A DNA stretch of 18,165 nucleotides. Source: Micavibrio_C sp964577255 (GTDB lineage Bacteria; Pseudomonadota; Alphaproteobacteria; Micavibrionales; Micavibrionaceae). The stretch is taken from positions 1 through 18,165 of the forward strand of contig CAZNYM010000038.1 of the NCBI GenBank assembly GCA_964577255.1, given 5' to 3'. This document shows, piece by piece, positions 1-6,401 of this stretch (its first letter is position 1; each line of letters begins with the position of its first letter). A program made the position numbers and the translations under genes. A model generated the notes under the pieces. It saw only the letters and a program-made list of their open reading frames with translations, was not told the origin of the DNA and made no database searches.

Positions 1-527
1 CGGTCTATACCGGCGGCGCGCTCAGCCGCAACCAGGTCCATGTGGCGCTCGAGGGACCGCAGGCCTCCTGCAGCCTGAACGGCGTGGCGCTGATGCAGGG
101 GCATCAGCACGCCGACACGACGATTTTGGTTGAACATCTGGCGCCGCACTGCCGCAGCAACCAGAATATGCGCACGGTGCTTGACGATTCGGCCCACGGC
201 GTGTTCCAGGGTAAGGTACACGTGCATCAGCCGGCGCAGAAGACCGACGGTTACCAGCTTTCCAAGGCGCTGCTGCTCTCCGAGGGCGCAGTGATGGACA
301 CCAAGCCCGAACTTGAAATTTACGCCGACGACGTCAAATGCTCGCACGGGGCCACGGCCGGGCAGATCGACGAAGATGCGCTTTTTTACCTGCGCGCGCG
401 TGGCATACCCGAGCGCGAGGCCCGTTCCCTGCTGGTGCGGGCTTTTATCGGCGAGGCTTTTGATTCTCTCACGGATGACGCCCTGCGCGCGCGCCTGATG
501 GATAAGGTGGATGAATGGCTGCGCTAG
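1..527 (+). CDS. sufD: SufD, Fe-S cluster scaffold subunit, C-terminal part (5' truncated)
   Basis: The reading frame is open from base 3 to the TAG at 525-527, giving 174 residues; the start lies upstream of the window. SufD is the non-catalytic partner in the SufBC2D complex, which assembles iron-sulfur clusters in the cytoplasm. The visible part is the end of the beta-helix core followed by the helical C-terminal domain. The family-typical stretch DVKCSHGATAGQIDEDALFY is present, with the Cys-Ser-His that separates SufD from SufB, and is followed by LRARGIPEREAR. The internal GTG at 42 is not the real start, because the residues before it (VYTGGALSRNQVHV) also read as SufD. The gene overlaps the sufS start by 13 bases, so translation is probably coupled. 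SufB and SufC are expected just upstream. Confidence 0.93.
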   Translation, partial: VYTGGALSRNQVHVALEGPQASCSLNGVALMQGHQHADTTILVEHLAPHCRSNQNMRTVLDDSAHGVFQGKVHVHQPAQKTDGYQLSKALLLSEGAVMDTKPELEIYADDVKCSHGATAGQIDEDALFYLRARGIPEREARSLLVRAFIGEAFDSLTDDALRARLMDKVDEWLR

Positions 528-1744
528 ACACGAAAATCCTGCGCGACGATTTCCCGGTTTTCCGTAAAACTATGAACGGCAAGCCGCTGGTGTATCTGGA
601 TACCGCTTCAAGCGCGCAAAAACCCGCCGCCGTGATCGAATCCATGAACGCTGTGATGACTGGACATTACGCCAACATCCATCGCGGCCTTTATGAATTC
701 AGCCAGAGAACGACTTCGTCCTATGAAGCCGTGCGCGGCAAGGCGGCGCGGTTCATCAACGCTTTTTCCGAAGACGAAATCGTGTTCACCCGCAACACCA
801 CCGAAGCCATCAACCTGGTGGCGCAGAGCTGGGGGCGCGCACAGCTGCGTGCAGGCGACGAGATCCTGCTGACGGGTATGGAGCACCACGCCAATATCGT
901 GCCGTGGCAGATGATCGCGGCCGAACGCGGCGCCGTTATCAAGGTCGTGCCTGTTCTGGACAACGGTACACTTGATCAAGATGCGTTCGCAAAGCTTGTA
1001 ACCCCGCGCACGAAAATGCTGGCGCTTGTCCATGTTTCCAATGCTCTTGGCACCGTCAATCCTGCGGCTGAACTGATCAAGACGGCCAAAAGCATCAATC
1101 CCGCGCTGGTGGCGCTGGTCGACGGCTCGCAATCCGCCGTGCATGGCCCCGTGGATGTGCGGACCCTGGGCTGCGACTTTTTCGCCTGCACGGGGCACAA
1201 GCTTTATGGACCCAGCGGGACGGGATTTCTGTGGGGGCGCTACGAGCTTCTGCAATCAATGCCGCCTTACCAGGGCGGCGGCGACATGATCGAGCAGGTT
1301 AGTTTCGAGGGCACGACCTATAAACCCGCGCCGGCGCGTTTTGAGGCCGGCACGCCCGCGATCGTCGAGGTGATCGGCCTGGGCGCGGCGCTCGATTACC
1401 TGACGGGGATCGGCATGGCGGCGATTCATGCGCAGGAGCAGGCACTGAAGGATTACGCGCTGCCGGCGCTGGCGGCGGTGCCGGGGCTGACGTTTTACGG
1501 CGCCGGGGTGCAGAAGGCCGGCATTTTCAGCTTTACCGCTTCCTGGGGGCATCCGAGCGACATCAGCATGATTTTGGATCAGCAGGGCATTGCGGTGCGG
1601 GCCGGGCATCATTGCTGCCAGCCGCTTATGAAGCGCCTGGGGGTCGAGGGCACGATCCGCGCTTCCCTGGGGCTTTACAGCACGCGTGCCGACATCGATG
1701 CCCTTGTCAAAGGACTGGAAAAAGCCAGATCATTACTGTCATGA
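515..1744 (+). CDS. sufS: SufS cysteine desulfurase (group II, PLP-dependent)
   Basis: This 409-residue protein is full length for the class V aminotransferase fold. It removes sulfur from L-cysteine, giving alanine and a protein persulfide that feeds SufBCD. The PLP-binding lysine is K229 in CTGHKLYGPSGTG, and MEHHANIVPWQ (from residue 122) carries the ring-stacking His. D203 in LVDGSQSAVHG contacts the PLP nitrogen. The persulfide cysteine lies in RAGHHCCQPLM at C367, followed by a second Cys (C368) where many homologues have Ala. The C-terminal RASLGLYST motif is also present. The ATG at 515 gives MAALDTKILRDDFP, which aligns well with known SufS N-termini. It overlaps the end of sufD by 13 bases, and its TGA overlaps the next ATG (ATGA at 1741-1744). 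No sufE gene is visible; the sulfur acceptor must lie elsewhere. Confidence 0.96.
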   Translation: MAALDTKILRDDFPVFRKTMNGKPLVYLDTASSAQKPAAVIESMNAVMTGHYANIHRGLYEFSQRTTSSYEAVRGKAARFINAFSEDEIVFTRNTTEAINLVAQSWGRAQLRAGDEILLTGMEHHANIVPWQMIAAERGAVIKVVPVLDNGTLDQDAFAKLVTPRTKMLALVHVSNALGTVNPAAELIKTAKSINPALVALVDGSQSAVHGPVDVRTLGCDFFACTGHKLYGPSGTGFLWGRYELLQSMPPYQGGGDMIEQVSFEGTTYKPAPARFEAGTPAIVEVIGLGAALDYLTGIGMAAIHAQEQALKDYALPALAAVPGLTFYGAGVQKAGIFSFTASWGHPSDISMILDQQGIAVRAGHHCCQPLMKRLGVEGTIRASLGLYSTRADIDALVKGLEKARSLLS

Positions 1745-2154
1745 AACAGGTTGCCGACGAACAGATGGTCCGGAACGCCCTGGGCGCCGAATACGACGAA
1801 ATGGCCGAGCCGCCGCATATCGAGGCGAGCGCGGAGCATCCGCTGTGGCCGTCGGTGTGGAAGGGCTTGCGCAGCGTGTTCGATCCCGAGATCCCCGTCA
1901 ATGTCTACGAGCTGGGGCTTATATATAAGGTCGACATCCGCGACAACGCCGAGGGCAAGGCCGATATATATGTGCAGATGACGCTGACTTCGCCCGCCTG
2001 CCCGGTGGCGCAGGAAATGCCCGGCATGGTGCAAAGCGCACTGTTTCCGCTCGCGGGCGTGGGGCATGTCGATGTAGAGATCATCTGGGACCCGGCGTGG
2101 GAGCCCTCGATGATGGCGGAAACCGCTAAACTGCAGCTGAACATGTTTACCTAG
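1741..2154 (+). CDS. sufT: SufT-like MIP18/DUF59 family Fe-S assembly factor
   Basis: This is a 137-residue protein of the MIP18 (DUF59) family, which helps mature Fe-S proteins and is commonly encoded in suf operons between sufS and an A-type carrier. Family marks are DPEIPVNVYELGLIY (residues 49-63), the conserved reactive Cys in TLTSPACPVAQEMP (C87), and WDPAWEPSMM near the C-terminus. The first 30 or so residues (MKQVADEQMVRN...) are a less conserved lead-in. The frame is open further upstream to 1612, but the ATG at 1741 is preferred: it overlaps the sufS TGA as ATGA and avoids a long overlap with sufS coding sequence. The exact role of SufT is not fully settled in general; a part in Fe-S cluster maturation is the established view. 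Confidence 0.9.
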   Translation: MKQVADEQMVRNALGAEYDEMAEPPHIEASAEHPLWPSVWKGLRSVFDPEIPVNVYELGLIYKVDIRDNAEGKADIYVQMTLTSPACPVAQEMPGMVQSALFPLAGVGHVDVEIIWDPAWEPSMMAETAKLQLNMFT

Positions 2155-2165
2155 GGAGATTTGAC

Positions 2166-2510
2166 ATGAGCATTCCCCTGACACTGACCGATGCCGCCCG
2201 TGCCCGCGTAAAAGCGGCCTTAGAGAAAGACACAACCGCCCTCGGCCTGCTGCTGCGGCTTGAGAAAACCGGCGGCTGCGGCAATTTCGAGTATAAAGTG
2301 GGTTATGTCCACGCCGAAGACAAGGAACTGGAGCGTATCGAGATCGCGCCGGGTGTGGCGCTTTACATCCCGGTCGCCGACGGCCTGCGTCTGTTCGGCA
2401 TGACGATCGATTTTGTCACTGATAAAGTCGGCAACGCGCAGTTCGTCTTCACGAACCCTCAGGAAACCGGGCGCTGCGGATGCGGCAAATCGGTAACTTT
2501 CGAGCGCTGA
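2166..2510 (+). CDS. sufA: SufA/IscA-type A-type iron-sulfur carrier (HesB family)
   Basis: This 114-residue protein has the usual length and all three cluster or metal ligands of the A-type carrier family: C38 in KTGGCGNFEY and C104/C106 in the C-terminal GRCGCGKSVTF. A-type carriers take an Fe-S cluster from the SUF scaffold and pass it to apo-targets. A strong Shine-Dalgarno sequence (AGGGAG at 2154-2159) sits 6 bases ahead of the ATG at 2166. The gene is 11 bases behind sufT and appears to be the last of the operon. Its TGA stop directly abuts the stop of the convergent minus-strand gene with no bases between. I call it sufA from context; IscA or ErpA subtype cannot be decided by eye. Confidence 0.92.
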   Translation: MSIPLTLTDAARARVKAALEKDTTALGLLLRLEKTGGCGNFEYKVGYVHAEDKELERIEIAPGVALYIPVADGLRLFGMTIDFVTDKVGNAQFVFTNPQETGRCGCGKSVTFER

Positions 2511-3107
2511 TCACCAGGCGAGCGTGCCACCGTCCCTGACGAAGGCCACGGCCTTGTTGCCGCTTTCATTGTAGGAAAGCTTGTCGAAGCACACCGACGC
2601 CGCGTGCGCGATGCCGCGCCCGTGCGGTTTGTCGGCGCGCGAGGGGTCGATCTTCATGTGCTGTTTCCAGTCGAAGCCGCTGCCTTCGTCGATGATGACG
2701 ATATAGGTGCCGCCGTCCTTGTGCGTCAGGGTCGCTTCGGCCTTGCGGGTATTGAAGCGCGGATTCTGCTGGCGGGCGCGGACTTCGGCCTGCCAGCGAC
2801 CACTTTGCAGCAATTCGCGCTTGAGATCGTAGCCAATCTCAAGATTGCCGTGCTCGATCGCGTTGAACATCAGCTCGGCAAGGCCGGTGACGATGTTGTG
2901 CGGCTCGGAGAAGAAATGGGCCAGGAAACGGGCCAGCTGCTCGGCTTCCTCAAGCGTGCGGAATTCGAAGCGGCCGCTGCGCATCATGTCAAACCCGCTC
3001 TGGTAATTGACCATCATCGTGCGCGGCATGTCGGCCGGGCTGGTGAACACGGGGTCGTTGGCGGCGTTGTCGCGCGACGGTTCCGTGGAAAAAAGGATAT
3101 TGTGCAT
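2511..3107 (-). CDS. RsbW-like histidine-kinase-type ATP-binding protein
   Basis: This 198-residue protein has a GHKL ATPase fold of the anti-sigma-factor/serine-kinase type. The N-box is ELMFNAIEHGN (E78, N82, H86), the G1 box is IIDEGSGFDW (D140, G142, G144) and the G2 box is KPHGRGIAHAASVCFD (G163, G165). There is no phospho-acceptor His domain and no transmembrane segment, so it is not a sensor kinase. The first 45 residues (MHNILFSTEPSRDNA...) show no recognised domain. Family members usually bind or phosphorylate STAS anti-anti-sigma proteins or bind sigma factors in partner-switching systems, but no STAS, PP2C or sigma gene is visible here. It is last in the secretion operon: the TAG of the HlyD-type gene leads straight into its ribosome site (TAGGGAGAAAATCATG), so it is very likely co-transcribed. 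Its role in secretion is unknown. Confidence 0.82.
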   Translation of the reverse strand: MHNILFSTEPSRDNAANDPVFTSPADMPRTMMVNYQSGFDMMRSGRFEFRTLEEAEQLARFLAHFFSEPHNIVTGLAELMFNAIEHGNLEIGYDLKRELLQSGRWQAEVRARQQNPRFNTRKAEATLTHKDGGTYIVIIDEGSGFDWKQHMKIDPSRADKPHGRGIAHAASVCFDKLSYNESGNKAVAFVRDGGTLAW

Positions 3108-3120
3108 GATTTTCTCCCTA
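3108..3120 (-). promoter_or_regulatory. Ribosome binding site overlapping the upstream stop codon
   Basis: On the minus strand the stop TAG of the HlyD-type gene runs into GGGAG, followed by AAAATC and the ATG of the RsbW-like gene. The Shine-Dalgarno sequence therefore shares bases with the upstream stop codon. This fixes the start at 3107 and suggests re-initiation by terminating ribosomes. Confidence 0.75.
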
Positions 3121-4251
3121 GCGTTCGGAAAACGCGGTCATCAGCGACCGGTGTATGGGTTTAAGCAGGTAGTCGAGAATGGTTTTGCGGCCGGTCACGA
3201 TGTCGGCCATGACCGTCATGCCGGGCATAATCATGTTTCTGCCGGCCTGGGTGCCGACGTAATTATGATCGAGAACGATGCGGCCACGGTAATAACGGTC
3301 GCCTTCCTGGCCAGCGAACGTGGTGGCGGAAAGGGACGAGAGTTTCCCTTCCACCGTGCCGAAGCGTGAGAAATCATAGGTGCTAACCTTGATCTGCACC
3401 GGCTGGCCGATGCGGATATTGCCGATATATTGCGGCGGGATGCGCGCTTCCACCACCAGGGCCTCGTCGAGCGGCACGATCTCCATCAAGGTCTGACCGG
3501 GCTGGATCACACCGCCGATGGTGTTCACGGCCAGTCCCTTGATCACGCCGCGCACGGGGGCGCGCACTTCAAGGCGGGCGACGCGATCGCGCAGCTTNNN
3601 NNNNNNNNNNNNNNNNNNNNNNNNNNNNNNNNNNNNNNNNNNNNNNNNNNNNNNNNNNNNNNNNNNNNNNNNNNNNNNNNNNNNNNNNNNNNNNNNNTCG
3701 CGCTGAAGGATCTGGTCCTCGATCACGCGTTTTTCCTTCAAGCGGGAATCGGCCATGGATTCAAAAATGCGACCATGCTCGCGGATCAGGGTCTCGGTGG
3801 CGCCGGAAATGGTGCTGAAAGCGGGCTGACGCTTTTCAACAAAGGCGCTCAGACGCTCTTTTTGCATCAGGAGGATGGTCTGCTGGCTCTGCGCCCGCGC
3901 CAGATCCTCGTGCGCGCCAGCACCGTTCAGGCGGACGAGAATCTGTCCCTTTTCGACGATATCGCCCTCGGCTACGCCGATATCCTCCACCAGACCGCCG
4001 TCGAAATGCTGGACGATCTGCTGAAAGCCCTGCGGCACCACTTCGCCCGCGGCGCGCGCCACTTCGTTGATGTTGGTTACAGCCGCCCACACCAGGAACG
4101 TCGTCACCGTCAGGCTGATACCCATGATGGTGAGGCCGGCCAGGCGCGGGTGGATGGTCTCTTTAAGCCGGGCCGATTGCGAGAGATAGCGCAGCTGCGC
4201 TTCATAGGAACGGTCTTTTTTCCTGAATTTTTTCATCATGGCGATCACCAT
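3118..4251 (-). CDS. HlyD-type membrane fusion protein of a type I secretion system (internal assembly gap)
   Basis: This is the periplasmic adaptor that links the inner-membrane ABC exporter to an outer-membrane TolC-like channel. A short cytoplasmic N-terminus is followed by one membrane segment at about residues 37-59 (LAGLTIMGISLTVTTFLVWA). The first half of the lipoyl domain follows (GEVVPQGFQQIVQHFDGGLV, then VAEGDIVEKGQILVRL), then a coiled coil. After the gap come RVARLEVRAPVRGVIKGL (second lipoyl half), a beta-barrel region and the C-terminal NMIMPGMTVMADIVTGRKT motif typical of the family. The 100 N at 3598-3697 remove the coiled-coil middle. Both sides are in the same frame if the true gap is 1 modulo 3. 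Only about 343 residues are visible, while relatives are usually around 430-450, so the missing stretch is probably nearer 300 bases. The ATG at 4251 overlaps the ABC gene stop by 7 bases; the internal ATG at 4239 (MMKKF) is an alternative start. Confidence 0.9.
   Translation of the reverse strand: MVIAMMKKFRKKDRSYEAQLRYLSQSARLKETIHPRLAGLTIMGISLTVTTFLVWAAVTNINEVARAAGEVVPQGFQQIVQHFDGGLVEDIGVAEGDIVEKGQILVRLNGAGAHEDLARAQSQQTILLMQKERLSAFVEKRQPAFSTISGATETLIREHGRIFESMADSRLKEKRVIEDQILQRXXXXXXXXXXXXXXXXXXXXXXXXXXXXXXXXXXKLRDRVARLEVRAPVRGVIKGLAVNTIGGVIQPGQTLMEIVPLDEALVVEARIPPQYIGNIRIGQPVQIKVSTYDFSRFGTVEGKLSSLSATTFAGQEGDRYYRGRIVLDHNYVGTQAGRNMIMPGMTVMADIVTGRKTILDYLLKPIHRSLMTAFSER
3598..3697. other. Assembly gap (100 N)
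   Basis: Exactly 100 unresolved bases interrupt the coiled-coil region of the membrane fusion protein gene. A round 100 usually marks a scaffold gap of unknown size rather than a measured length. Confidence 0.97.
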
Positions 4252-6401
4252 TGCTCTGTACGAAGTTTGCCCAGCATGAAAGCACGCGGCCCCACCTGCG
4301 GCGGAACATCGCGCTGCATGACCACGATCGTGTCGGCCATGTTCATGAAATCCTCGCGGTGCGTGACCATGATGACGGTGCGCTTGCGGCGGTAGCGCAG
4401 CAGATGGTCGCGCAGGAATGTTCCTGCCTCCTCGCTCAAAAGCGAATTCGGCAGCTCGTCGATCAGCAATATGGATGAATCATGGAGGTAGGCGCGCACC
4501 ATCGCCAGGCGCAGCTCAAGGCTTGAGGACAGGCGCAGATTGCCGTCGCCGCCGATGATGGTGTTCAATCCCTCGGGCAGGGCCCGGATATCGTTGAGGA
4601 CGCCCGCTTGCCCCAGGGCGATCTCGATCTCGCGCGTGCCGGCGAGCGGATTGGAAAAGCGCAGGTTTTCGGCGATGGTGCCGTGGAAGAAACTGGTGTT
4701 CTGGGGGATGTAGGCGATGTGGCGGCGCAGGTCGAGCGGGTCGAGCTGGCGGATGTCGAAACCGTCGATCCGCACACTGCCCGTTGTCGGCACATACATG
4801 CCTTTGACCATTTTAAGGAGGCTGCTTTTGCCCGAACCGTTGGTGCCGGTGATGGCGACGATGTCGCCCGGCAGCGCCTCGAACGTCAGGCCGGAGAAAA
4901 GCGGGCTGCCCTCGGGACTGTAGCGCATGGAAACGTTCACGAACGAAACCCGGCCCTTGATGGCCTCGAGGCGGGCGGCGGCGCGATGCGTCGTCGCTTC
5001 TGTATCGATATCCACCAGGCGGTTGACCTGCAGGATGCTGTTGCGCAGCTGGTCGAGACGCGGGATCATGGTGCAGAGACTGTAAAAAGGCGTCAGGATC
5101 CGCCACACCAGGATCATGGTCGCCACCAGGGCGCCCGTAGTCATCTGCCCGGCCCAGATCATGCCCACGCCCAGCCCGACGATCACCACGGCCGAAAGCA
5201 CCGTCAGGCTGTTGGCAAGCGTCTCGCCGACGATGCCCAGCCACGACAGGCGGTAGGCCGCGATCGCATCGCGGGCGGCTATATCGTGGAATTTCTGCGA
5301 CCACAGGCGATTGAGGCCGGCGGCGTTGATGGCTTCGAGCTTGTCGATGGCCTCGATCGAGAATTGCTGGCGGGCGGTCGCAGCCTTGGCCGACACCCGT
5401 ATCGCCACGCGCACCTTGCGCCAGATCATATAGAAAAGGAACAGATAGAGCCCCGCCATCAGCAGGGGAACGAGAACGAGCGGGCCCGCGACGATGGCGA
5501 TCGCGACAAGCGCCACCACCATGAACGGCAGCTCGAGCATAGAGAGGAACACCGAGCCGCTGAAGAAATCGCGCACCGCCTCGAAGGTCTTGATGCGGGC
5601 GACCTGCGAAGGCACCGACGCGCGCTCGATATAGCCGGGGGCGAGGTGGATGAGATGATCAAAGATCTTCTTGCTGACGATATTGTCAAGGCGTGCAGCC
5701 ATCACGGAAAGATGCTGCGAGCGGATGCAGCGCAGCATCCATTCCAGCAGCAACCCGGAAGCGACACCGGCCGCCAGCATGGGGATGATGTCGTCGGAAC
5801 GCGTCGAGATTACCCGGTCGTAAACCAGCATGATGTAAAGAGGGGTGAGCAGAGCTACGGTGTTGAGGACCAGTCCCAGGGCCAGAACCTCCCACAGTGT
5901 GCCCTTGAAGCGTCCGATCAGGGCGGTAAACCAGCTGTGCCGGGTGCCGGCGCGCATGGTCTTGGAGGTCGCCGCCTTGTCTTCATTATAAGGCTGGAAG
6001 AACCAGGCTTCGCCGCGCACCTTTTTTTCGGGTACGGGCTCGACGGCCTGGCTTTGCCCGTTAAAAATCTGGCCTTTGCCGAGAAGAATTAAGGGTTCGT
6101 CGACGGCGCCGTGCGCGACGTACAGGCAGGGCATAAGCCGCTCGTCGACCTTGTCGATGCTTATCTGCTCCTGGCGCGCGTAATAGCCGATATTGGCCAT
6201 GGCGTTGAGGAAATCGGTCTGGTCGAAGCGCTCCGGCTCGTGGGGCAGGGCGTTGACGATCTTGTAGCTCTTGCCCTGCGGATTAAGCCGGGCACTTAGC
6301 TCGCAAAGACAGGCCCGCCAGGGGGCGGCTTCGGCATTGCTTTGCGTCCATGATGTCTGCGCCAGCGTATCGGCCAGCGCGCGGGCGTCGAGTGTGTTCA
6401 T
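4245..6401 (-). CDS. ABC exporter half-transporter with N-terminal extension (type I secretion, subunit with the intact ATPase residues)
   Basis: This 718-residue inner-membrane ATPase/permease is one of a tandem pair. Residues 1-140 form a cytoplasmic extension resembling the C39-peptidase-like domains of type I exporters, with no convincing catalytic Cys/His pair. Residues about 165-450 are an ABC exporter membrane domain; it starts with NTVALLTPLYIMLVYDRVI, typical of type I secretion permeases. The nucleotide-binding domain has Walker A GTNGSGKS (519-526), Q-loop Gln Q567, Walker B ILLIDE with catalytic E649, and switch His H681. The signature is abnormal: LSSSL (624-628) instead of LSGGQ. 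The D-loop (LPNSLL) is also unlike the usual SALD. The gene starts at an ATGA overlap with the preceding ABC gene and overlaps the membrane fusion gene by 7 bases. It probably forms a heterodimer with the 565-residue subunit. Confidence 0.92.
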   Translation of the reverse strand: MNTLDARALADTLAQTSWTQSNAEAAPWRACLCELSARLNPQGKSYKIVNALPHEPERFDQTDFLNAMANIGYYARQEQISIDKVDERLMPCLYVAHGAVDEPLILLGKGQIFNGQSQAVEPVPEKKVRGEAWFFQPYNEDKAATSKTMRAGTRHSWFTALIGRFKGTLWEVLALGLVLNTVALLTPLYIMLVYDRVISTRSDDIIPMLAAGVASGLLLEWMLRCIRSQHLSVMAARLDNIVSKKIFDHLIHLAPGYIERASVPSQVARIKTFEAVRDFFSGSVFLSMLELPFMVVALVAIAIVAGPLVLVPLLMAGLYLFLFYMIWRKVRVAIRVSAKAATARQQFSIEAIDKLEAINAAGLNRLWSQKFHDIAARDAIAAYRLSWLGIVGETLANSLTVLSAVVIVGLGVGMIWAGQMTTGALVATMILVWRILTPFYSLCTMIPRLDQLRNSILQVNRLVDIDTEATTHRAAARLEAIKGRVSFVNVSMRYSPEGSPLFSGLTFEALPGDIVAITGTNGSGKSSLLKMVKGMYVPTTGSVRIDGFDIRQLDPLDLRRHIAYIPQNTSFFHGTIAENLRFSNPLAGTREIEIALGQAGVLNDIRALPEGLNTIIGGDGNLRLSSSLELRLAMVRAYLHDSSILLIDELPNSLLSEEAGTFLRDHLLRYRRKRTVIMVTHREDFMNMADTIVVMQRDVPPQVGPRAFMLGKLRTEQW

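Noticed and set aside
1918..1929. Palindrome CTTATATATAAG found twice (also 15120-15131)
   Set aside because: In both genes it simply encodes Leu-Ile-Tyr-Lys in frame; the palindrome is a by-product of codon choice. The rare ATA codon is a small curiosity only.
4608..6092. Plus-strand open frame of 494 codons opposite the 718-residue ABC gene
   Set aside because: It is His/Asp/Arg-rich and without any motif; the opposite strand clearly encodes an ABC transporter with Walker motifs.
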